Below are positions 56,461 through 64,000 of a stretch of DNA of 64,000 nt, piece by piece; position 1 is the stretch's first letter, and each line of letters begins with the position of its first letter. Source of the stretch: Chitiniphilus shinanonensis DSM 23277 (GTDB taxonomy: Bacteria; Pseudomonadota; Gammaproteobacteria; Burkholderiales; Chitinibacteraceae); the NCBI RefSeq assembly GCF_000374805.1, contig NZ_KB895342.1, forward strand, positions 62,001-126,000, written 5' to 3'. The translations under genes and the position numbers were made by a program. Below the pieces are notes generated by a model. That model had not been told where the DNA came from. It made no database searches and saw only the letters and a list, made by a program, of their open reading frames with translations.

Positions 56461-58420
56461 CGGTGCGCTCCGCGGATGGCTGTTCGACGACGGACGCGTT
56501 CTGCGCCACCGGGTCTTCGGGCTTCTTGCCCAGCAGGTAGAAATCGAGCACCTTGCGCGCGATCGGCGCGGCGGCCGCGGCGCCGAAGCCGCCGTTCTCC
56601 ACGATCACCGCCAGCGCGATGCGCGGCTGCTCCACCGGGGCGAAGGCGATGAACCACGAGTGGTCGCGCAGCCGTTCGTGCACGCTGCGCGCGTTGTACT
56701 TGCCGCCCTTGAGCGAGAACACCTGCGCGGTGCCGGTCTTGCCGCCGGCGGTGTAGCCGGCATTGCGGAACGCGTTGGCGCCGGTGCCGTTGGTGATGAC
56801 GCTGGCCAGACCGCGGATCACCCGCTCGATGTTCTCGCGCTTCCACGGCAGCGTGCGTTCGGGACGCGGCTCCACCTGGGTCAGCTCGCCAGTATTGGGA
56901 TCGACGATCTGGTTGACCACGTGCGGCCGGTAGGCGACGCCGTAGTTGACCAGCGTCGCGGTGGCGTGCGCCATTTGGAGCGGGGTGTAGCTGTTGTAGC
57001 CCTGGCCGATGCCGATCGACACCGTTTCGCCGGCGTACCACTTCTGCTGCGCCGGGTTCTTGAAGCGCTTGCGCTTCCACTCGGCGCTGGGCAGCACGCC
57101 GGGACGCTCGCCGGGCAGGTCGATGCCGGTGCGCTGGCCGAAATCCATCCCGCTCATGAAGTTGGCGATGTAGTCGATGCCCATCTGCACCGCCAGCTGG
57201 TAGTAGTAGGTGTCGCTCGACACGGTGAGCGAACGGTCGAAGCTCATGCTGCCGTAGCCGCCGGCCTTGGAGTCGCGGAAGCGGTGGCCGCCGAACACGA
57301 AGTAGCCGGGATCGGCGATGGTCTGGTGCACCAGCGGGAAATTGCCCTCCAGCGCGGCCATCGCCATGAACGGCTTGAAGGTGGAGCCGGGCGGATACTC
57401 TCCGCGCAGCGCGCGGTTGAGCAGCGGCTTGTCCAGGCTTTCGTTCAGTTCCTTCCAGGTCTGCGGGTCGATGCCGTCCACAAACAGGTTGGGGTCGAAC
57501 CCCGGCTGCGAGACGAAGGCCAGCACGCCGCCGGTGGCCGGCTCGATGGCGACCAGCGCGCCGCGCCGGCCGGCCAGCAGGCGCTCGGCGACCTCCTGCA
57601 ACTTGATGTCCACCGACAATTGCAGATCCTGCCCCGGGCGCGGCGACACCCGGCGCAACGTGCGCACCGCGCGGCCGTTGGCGTCGATCTCGACCTCCTC
57701 GAAGCCGGTAGTGCCGTGCAGGTAGCGCTCGTAGCTGGCCTCGATGCCGATCTTGCCGATGTGCTCGCTGCCGCGATAGTTGGCCAGCGTGCCCGCTTCC
57801 TCCAGGTCGGCCAGGTCGCGGTCGTTGATGCGCCCGATGTAGCCGATCAGGTGCGAGGCGATCTGGCCGTAGGGATAGTGGCGGAACAGCCGCGCCTTGA
57901 TCTCGACGCCGGGAAAGCGATAGCTGTTGGCGGCGAAGCGCGCCACTTCCTCGTCGGTCAGCCGGGTCTTGATCGGCAGCGACTCGAAGTCCTTGCTTTC
58001 CTCCTGCAGCTTCTTGAAGCGGCGGCGATCCTTGGGCGTGATCTCGACCAGCGTATTGAGCGCGGCGATGGTGGCTTCGAGGTTGCCGATGCGCGACGGG
58101 GTGATTTCCAGCGTGTAGGCGGAAAAGTTGTGCGCCAGGATCACCCCGTTGCGGTCGCGGATGATGCCGCGCGACGGCGGCACCGGCACCAGCGAAATGC
58201 GGTTGGCCTCGGCCAGCGTCATGTACTTGTCGTGCTGGATGCCCTGCAACCAGAAGAAACGCGCCAGCAGCACGCCGAACAGCAGCAGCACGAAGCCGGC
58301 CGCCGCCACCAGCCGCAACTCGTAGGCGCTGCGCGCCTCGCGGTCGTTCTTCAGCTCGTTGTTGCTGCTGCGCCGTGTTTTGCCCCGCGTGGGGGCACCG
58401 AACATGGGGCGGTGCTTCAT
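56453..58420 (-). CDS. mrdA: Penicillin-binding protein 2
   Basis: PBP2 is the elongation-specific class B transpeptidase. The 655-residue protein has one membrane helix (residues 38-58), a non-penicillin-binding domain with SRGIIRDRNGVILA, and a transpeptidase domain with the nucleophile in PPGSTFKP (Ser346), the SxD motif SSDTYYYQL and KTGTAQ. Its start overlaps the mreD stop and its end overlaps rodA, showing tight coupling. It is the standard length for the family. Confidence 0.96.
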   Translation of the reverse strand: MKHRPMFGAPTRGKTRRSSNNELKNDREARSAYELRLVAAAGFVLLLFGVLLARFFWLQGIQHDKYMTLAEANRISLVPVPPSRGIIRDRNGVILAHNFSAYTLEITPSRIGNLEATIAALNTLVEITPKDRRRFKKLQEESKDFESLPIKTRLTDEEVARFAANSYRFPGVEIKARLFRHYPYGQIASHLIGYIGRINDRDLADLEEAGTLANYRGSEHIGKIGIEASYERYLHGTTGFEEVEIDANGRAVRTLRRVSPRPGQDLQLSVDIKLQEVAERLLAGRRGALVAIEPATGGVLAFVSQPGFDPNLFVDGIDPQTWKELNESLDKPLLNRALRGEYPPGSTFKPFMAMAALEGNFPLVHQTIADPGYFVFGGHRFRDSKAGGYGSMSFDRSLTVSSDTYYYQLAVQMGIDYIANFMSGMDFGQRTGIDLPGERPGVLPSAEWKRKRFKNPAQQKWYAGETVSIGIGQGYNSYTPLQMAHATATLVNYGVAYRPHVVNQIVDPNTGELTQVEPRPERTLPWKRENIERVIRGLASVITNGTGANAFRNAGYTAGGKTGTAQVFSLKGGKYNARSVHERLRDHSWFIAFAPVEQPRIALAVIVENGGFGAAAAAPIARKVLDFYLLGKKPEDPVAQNASVVEQPSAERTGD

Positions 58421-58923
58421 AGCGATTCGGGCACGCTCTTACGCTGGTATACCAGCAGCAGGTTGGAGATCGGCACCCACAGGAACGCCGACAGGAACGG
58501 CCCGATGAAGTAGCTGACGCCCACCATGTCCGCGCCGGTGATCAGCCGCAGCACCGCCATGATCACCTGCGCCAGCAGCAGCAGGCCGAGCATGGCCAGC
58601 GCCTGCTGCCAGAACGGGAAGATGTTGATCTGGCGCGAGCGCGACAGCACCAGGTAGACGATCACCGAATACGCCAGCGTGTGCTGGCCCAGCATGTTGC
58701 CGTCGGCCACGTCCATGGCCAGGCCGAACACGAAGGCCCAGCCGACGCCGACGCGGCGCGGCTGGTTCAGCGTCCAGTACAGCAACATCAGAGCGACGAA
58801 GTCGGGCGCGAAATGGCTGCCGATCAGCTGCCATGGCAACAGGTTGAGCAGCAGCGCGCCGATCAGGGTCAGCAGGATCAGGCTGGGGCGTACCGGGCGC
58901 GGCAGATGGCTGGTAACGGGCAT
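58417..58923 (-). CDS. mreD: Rod shape-determining protein MreD
   Basis: This 168-residue membrane protein has about five helices and segments LLLNLLPWQL, FAPDFVALMLLYWTL and FVFGLAMDVADGNMLGQHTL typical of MreD, a small elongasome subunit that works with MreC. ATG 58923 overlaps the mreC stop by one base, and its stop overlaps the mrdA start. An open frame extends upstream inside mreC in another frame and is not used. Confidence 0.93.
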   Translation of the reverse strand: MPVTSHLPRPVRPSLILLTLIGALLLNLLPWQLIGSHFAPDFVALMLLYWTLNQPRRVGVGWAFVFGLAMDVADGNMLGQHTLAYSVIVYLVLSRSRQINIFPFWQQALAMLGLLLLAQVIMAVLRLITGADMVGVSYFIGPFLSAFLWVPISNLLLVYQRKSVPESL

Positions 58924-59804
58924 CAGGCACCTTTGGCGGCGGGTTCCGACGCGGCCGGATAAGGCGGCGGCGACGGCGGATTGTCGAGGATCAGCAGGAA
59001 GCGATGGCTGTCGATGCCGGCCACCGGCTGGCACTGGATGCGCGGAAACGGCGAGCCGCTGGGGCGCTCGATATGCGTCACCCGCGCCACCGGCAGCCCC
59101 GGCGCGTACAGGCCGTCCAGGCCCGACGTCACCAGCAGGTCGCCCGCCTTGATGTCGGCGTTGGGCGGCAGGTAGCGCACCTCCAACGGCTGGCCGGCGC
59201 CCATGCCGTAGACCACGGTGCGCAGGCGGCTGCGCTGCACCATCACCGGCACCGCGTGGTTGCGGTCGGTGATCAGGCGCACCTCGGAGGTCATCGGCTG
59301 CACCCGCACCACCTGGCCGACCACGCCCTCGGTATCGACCACGATCTTGCCCGGCTTCACGTCGCCGTTGACGCCCAGGTCGACGATCAGCTTGGCGGAG
59401 AACGGATCGCGCCCGCTGTAGAGGATCTCGGTCAGGCGGCTGCCCTGCGAGCTTTGCTGCTGACGCAGCGCCAGGCCGCGCAGTTGTTCGTTCTCGGCGA
59501 GCAGCGCATCGACGCGCATCGCCTTGGCGCGCGCCACCAGGATCTGGTCGTTCAGCTTGCGGTGTTCGGCGATCAGCACCGCCTGGCGGGTGAAGAAATC
59601 GCGGGCCTCGTGGAAGGCGGCGAACGGCGCGGTGGCCAGCCATTGCAGCGGGTACAGCACGAACGACACCTGTTCGCGCACCCGGCCCAGCACCTGGAAG
59701 TGGACATCGCCCACCATCAGGGCGACGGAGAGCGTCGAAAAGATCAAAAGCCGCGTCAGCGGCTTCGGCCCTTGCTTGAAGAAGGCGGGTTGAGTGGCTT
59801 GCAT
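58923..59804 (-). CDS. mreC: Rod shape-determining protein MreC
   Basis: This 293-residue protein has one membrane helix near residues 20-38, a periplasmic coiled coil (about 65-110, LNDQILVARAKAMRVDALLA) and a beta-barrel domain (VDLGVNGDVKPGKIVVDTEG; GDLLVTSGLDGLYAPGLPVA). It is the scaffold that links MreB to PBP2. It lies 161 bases downstream of mreB and overlaps mreD by one base. Confidence 0.95.
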   Translation of the reverse strand: MQATQPAFFKQGPKPLTRLLIFSTLSVALMVGDVHFQVLGRVREQVSFVLYPLQWLATAPFAAFHEARDFFTRQAVLIAEHRKLNDQILVARAKAMRVDALLAENEQLRGLALRQQQSSQGSRLTEILYSGRDPFSAKLIVDLGVNGDVKPGKIVVDTEGVVGQVVRVQPMTSEVRLITDRNHAVPVMVQRSRLRTVVYGMGAGQPLEVRYLPPNADIKAGDLLVTSGLDGLYAPGLPVARVTHIERPSGSPFPRIQCQPVAGIDSHRFLLILDNPPSPPPYPAASEPAAKGA

Positions 59805-59912
59805 GGACGATCGATAGGCCAGGTGTCAGGCACGGGAAGGCGGGCTTGCCGCCCTCCCCTCTACGAATTGGGAACCACTAACAAAACCCGGCGAAGCGGC
59901 CCCGGCAGGAAG

Positions 59913-59957
59913 CGAACCGCGGCCAGGAGGGCTCTGTCAGCGGCTCAAAGCCGCTGA
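59913..59957. repeat. Hairpin and short repeat (copy 2) between mreB and mreC
   Basis: The 161-base gap holds a perfect 9-bp stem TCAGCGGCT/AGCCGCTGA with a CAA loop at 59937-59957, just after the mreB stop, and no T-run follows on the minus strand. It may attenuate or protect mreB mRNA so that MreB is made in excess over MreC. The adjacent 40 bases match the intergenic sequence at 24049-24092. Confidence 0.5.
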
Positions 59958-59965
59958 ACCCGCGT

Positions 59966-61670
<1,705 letters not shown>

Positions 61671-61674
<4 letters not shown>

Positions 61675-62261
61675 GCCTCTCCGCCATCCGCCAGCATTTC
61701 GACGAAGCCGCCGCCCTGCTGGAGCGCGTGCGCACCGACGACGCCTTCCTCGCCGCCGTGGACGCCGCCGCCGCCGTGCTGGTGCACGCGTTCAAGCACG
61801 GCCACAAGGCCATCTCCTGCGGCAACGGCGGCTCGCACTGCGACGCCATGCACTTCGCCGAAGAGCTTTCGGGCCGCTATCGCGGCGACCGCCCCGCCAT
61901 GCCGGCGATGGCGGTGTCCGACCCCACCCACATCACCTGCGTCGGCAACGACTACGGCTTCAACGAGATCTTCGCCCGCCAGGTGGCCGCGTTCGGCCAG
62001 GCCGGCGACGTGCTGTTCGGCATCACCACCAGCGGCAACTCGGCCAACGTGATCCGTGCCGTCGAAGAAGCGCGGGCCCGCGGCATGCAGGTGATCCTGC
62101 TGATGGGCAAGGACGGCGGCAAGCTCAAGGGCGTGGCCGACGTCGAGATCGTCGTGCCGCACTTCGGCTATGCCGACCGCATCCAGGAAATCCACATCAA
62201 GGTCATCCACACGCTGATCGACCTGGTCGAGCGCGGCATGGGCTACGTCGACCAGGCATAA
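61671..62261 (+). CDS. gmhA: Phosphoheptose isomerase GmhA inside the gat operon
   Basis: GmhA converts sedoheptulose 7-phosphate to D-glycero-D-manno-heptose 7-phosphate, the first step of the lipopolysaccharide inner-core heptose pathway. The 196-residue SIS-domain protein has [20 protein letters not shown] (active-site Glu in AEEL), [12 protein letters not shown] and the C-terminal [19 protein letters not shown] with the catalytic His, all close to E. coli GmhA. It starts in overlap with gatC and precedes gatA by 64 bases, an insertion into the usual gatCAB order. Confidence 0.93.
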
Positions 62262-62325
62262 CGCCGCCCGCACCGGCGGCGCCCCCGGGGGCCGCCGCGA
62301 CCAGATCGCAAACAGGTTCCAACCA

Positions 62326-63777
62326 ATGATCGAATCCTCCCTCAAGCAACTGTCCGCCGCGCTGGCCGCGCGGCAGGTGTCGGCCGTGGAGCTGGCCGGC
62401 GAATTCCTCGCCCGCGCCAAGCAGTACAACGGCGAGTTGAACGCCTACATCACGCTCGACGAGCAGAAGACGCTGTCCGAGGCGCACGACGCCGACGTGC
62501 GCCGCGCCGACGGCACCGCCGGCCCGCTCACCGGCATCCCGGTGGCGCACAAGGACATCTTCTGCCAGGAAGGCTGGCTGACCACCTGCGGCTCGAAGAT
62601 GCTGGGCAACTTCGTCTCGCCGTATTCCGCGCACGTGATCGAGCAGTGCCGCGCCGCCGGCCTGGTCACGCTGGGCCGCACCAACATGGACGAATTCGCC
62701 ATGGGCTCGTCCAACGAGAACAGCGCTTTCGGCCCGGTGAAAAATCCGTGGGACAAGAACGCCGTGCCCGGCGGCAGCTCGGGCGGCTCGGCGGTCGCGG
62801 TCGCCGCGCGCCTGGCCCCCATCGCCACCGGCACCGACACCGGCGGCTCGATCCGCCAGCCCGCCGCGTTCTGCGGCGTCACCGGCATCAAGCCCACCTA
62901 CGGCGTGGTCAGCCGCTTCGGCATGATCGCCTACGCCAGCTCGCTCGATCAGGGCGGTCCGTTCGCCAAGAGCGCCGAGGATTGCGCGCTGTTGCTGAAC
63001 GTGATGGCCGGCTTCGACGAGCGCGACGCCACCAGCCTGCAACGCGAGCGCGAGGACTACAGCCGCGACCTGGAGCGCCCGCTGGCCGGGCTGCGCATCG
63101 GCCTGCCGCGCGAATACTTCGCCGACGGCCTGGCCGGCGACGTGGCCGCCGCCATCGACGCCGCCATCGCCGAATACAAAAAACTGGGCGCGCAGATCGT
63201 CGAGGTCAGCCTGCCCAACACCCGGCTGGCGATCCCGTCGTACTACGTGATCGCGCCGGCCGAGGCGTCGAGCAACCTCAGCCGTTTCGACGGGGTGCGC
63301 TACGGCCACCGCGCCGCGGACTTCGACGGCCTGGTCGGCATGTACGAACAGACCCGCGCCGAAGGCTTCGGCTGGGAAGTGAAGCGTCGCATCCTCACCG
63401 GCACCTACGTGCTGTCGCACGGCTACTACGACGCCTATTACCTGCAGGCGCAGAAGATCCGCCGCATCATCGCCAACGACTTCCAGGCCGCGTTCCGCGA
63501 CTGCGACCTGATCGCCGGCCCGGTGGCGCCGACCACGGCGTGGAACCTGGGCGAGAAGTCGGACGACCCGGTCGCCATGTACCTGGCCGACATCTACACC
63601 CTGGGCGTCAACCTCGCCGGCCTGCCCGGCATGAGCGTGCCGGCCGGCTTCGGCGCCGACGGCCGCCCGGTGGGCCTGCAACTGATCGGCAACTACTTCG
63701 ACGAGGCGCGCCTGCTGAACGCGGCGCACCGCTTCCAGCAGGCGACCGACTGGCACCTCAAGGCGCCGGCGCTGTAA
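62326..63777 (+). CDS. gatA: Glutamyl-tRNA(Gln) amidotransferase subunit A
   Basis: GatA is the amidase of GatCAB and releases ammonia from glutamine. The 483-residue protein carries the Ser-cisSer-Lys triad: Lys in PVAHKDIFC, cis-Ser and nucleophile Ser in [13 protein letters not shown] and [31 protein letters not shown] just before (read as [19 protein letters not shown]) is a family hallmark. A long inverted repeat separates it from gatB. Confidence 0.97.
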   Translation: MIESSLKQLSAALAARQVSAVELAGEFLARAKQYNGELNAYITLDEQKTLSEAHDADVRRADGTAGPLTGIPVAHKDIFCQEGWLTTCGSKMLGNFVSPYSAHVIEQCRAAGLVTLGRTNMDEFAMGSSNENSAFGPVKNPWDKNAVPGGSSGGSAVAVAARLAPIATGTDTGGSIRQPAAFCGVTGIKPTYGVVSRFGMIAYASSLDQGGPFAKSAEDCALLLNVMAGFDERDATSLQREREDYSRDLERPLAGLRIGLPREYFADGLAGDVAAAIDAAIAEYKKLGAQIVEVSLPNTRLAIPSYYVIAPAEASSNLSRFDGVRYGHRAADFDGLVGMYEQTRAEGFGWEVKRRILTGTYVLSHGYYDAYYLQAQKIRRIIANDFQAAFRDCDLIAGPVAPTTAWNLGEKSDDPVAMYLADIYTLGVNLAGLPGMSVPAGFGADGRPVGLQLIGNYFDEARLLNAAHRFQQATDWHLKAPAL

Positions 63778-63787
63778 ATCAAGACAC

Positions 63788-63901
63788 CTGGGAAGGGAGA
63801 AGGGGGAAGAGGGAAGGGGAAAACCGCAAGGCACGCACGGACATTGCCCGTTGCGCCGCATGGCTTTGACCCTTCTCGCTTCCCCCTTCCCGCTTCCCGC
63901 C
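63788..63901. repeat. Long inverted repeat with GGGAAG motifs (type B) between gatA and gatB
   Basis: The arms at 63788-63820 and 63869-63901 are built of GGGAAG/GAAGGG words and their complement and pair at about 27 of 32 positions around a 48-base loop. The left arm begins CTGGGAAGGGAGAAG, 11 bases after the gatA stop; the right arm ends 20 bases before the gatB start. The same GGGAAGGGAGAAG word follows the stops of rodA and of the GGDEF/EAL gene at 50954. Confidence 0.82.
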
Positions 63902-63920
63902 AAAAAGCGAGACGCCAACA

Positions 63921-64000
63921 ATGAAATGGGAAGTCGTCATCGGGCTGGAAGTGCATACCCAGCTCACCACCAGTTCGAAGATCTTTTCGCCGGCCAGCAC
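63921..64000 (+). CDS. gatB: GatB, N-terminal fragment
   Basis: This is the first 26 residues of subunit B of the aspartyl/glutamyl-tRNA amidotransferase, the subunit that binds and activates the charged tRNA. MKWEVVIGLEVHTQLTTSSK is the family's strongly conserved N-terminus. The gene runs off the end of the window. Confidence 0.93.
   Translation, partial: MKWEVVIGLEVHTQLTTSSKIFSPAS

Overview
The window is about 64 kb of GC-rich bacterial chromosome. Almost all of it is ordinary core-genome coding sequence. No insertion sequence, prophage, CRISPR array, rRNA or tRNA gene was seen. Gene content and order (pdxA-rsmA; LysM protein-dprA-smg-topA; def-fmt-rsmB-DUF4390-ntrYX-trkA-trkH; mreBCD-mrdAB-rlpA; gatCAB) fit a betaproteobacterium, probably order Neisseriales (Chromobacteriaceae or a relative). 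That placement is inferred from gene order and protein character only.

Layout. 1-5.4 kb: the end of pdxA, rsmA, then a glutamate/aspartate ABC transporter (binding protein, two permeases, and two paralogous ATPases, one on each side). 5.4-13.4 kb (minus): a GAF-PAS-GGDEF-EAL protein, topA, smg, dprA and a LysM protein. 13.5-24.8 kb (plus): def, fmt, rsmB, a DUF4390 protein, ntrY/ntrX, trkA, a tandem-repeat block, trkH and a LysE-type exporter. 24.8-27.7 kb (minus): a chemoreceptor and a diguanylate cyclase. 27.8-30.5 kb (plus): mpl and an unrecognised 414-residue protein. 30.5-44.3 kb (minus): murB and two complete but divergent glutamate synthase operons (gltBD twice). 44.6-46.8 kb (plus): a VOC protein, a WYL regulator and a C13-peptidase-like lipoprotein. 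46.9-48.9 kb (minus): hemF, a PCuAC copper chaperone and a DUF2946-like protein. 49.1-50.7 kb (plus): a cardiolipin-synthase-like lipoprotein. 50.9-61.0 kb (minus): a PAS-GGDEF-EAL protein and the elongasome cluster mreB-mreC-mreD-mrdA-rodA-rlpA. 61.4-64 kb (plus): gatC, gmhA, gatA and the start of gatB.

Themes. Glutamate metabolism is prominent: a high-affinity importer, two GOGAT enzymes, an NtrY/NtrX pair and NtrC-like dyads upstream of both GOGAT operons. Cell-wall elongation and recycling (mpl, murB, mreBCD, mrdAB, rlpA) and cyclic-di-GMP turnover (three GGDEF/EAL-type proteins) are the other clusters.

The least ordinary material is intergenic or of unknown function. There are five long inverted repeats whose arms are rich in short purine motifs, each starting just after a stop codon. 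A 156-bp unit is tandemly repeated between trkA and trkH. The NtrX homologue has a degenerate AAA+ domain. A proline/glutamine-rich protein next to mpl has a C-terminal half that loosely resembles ADP-ribosyltransferase folds.
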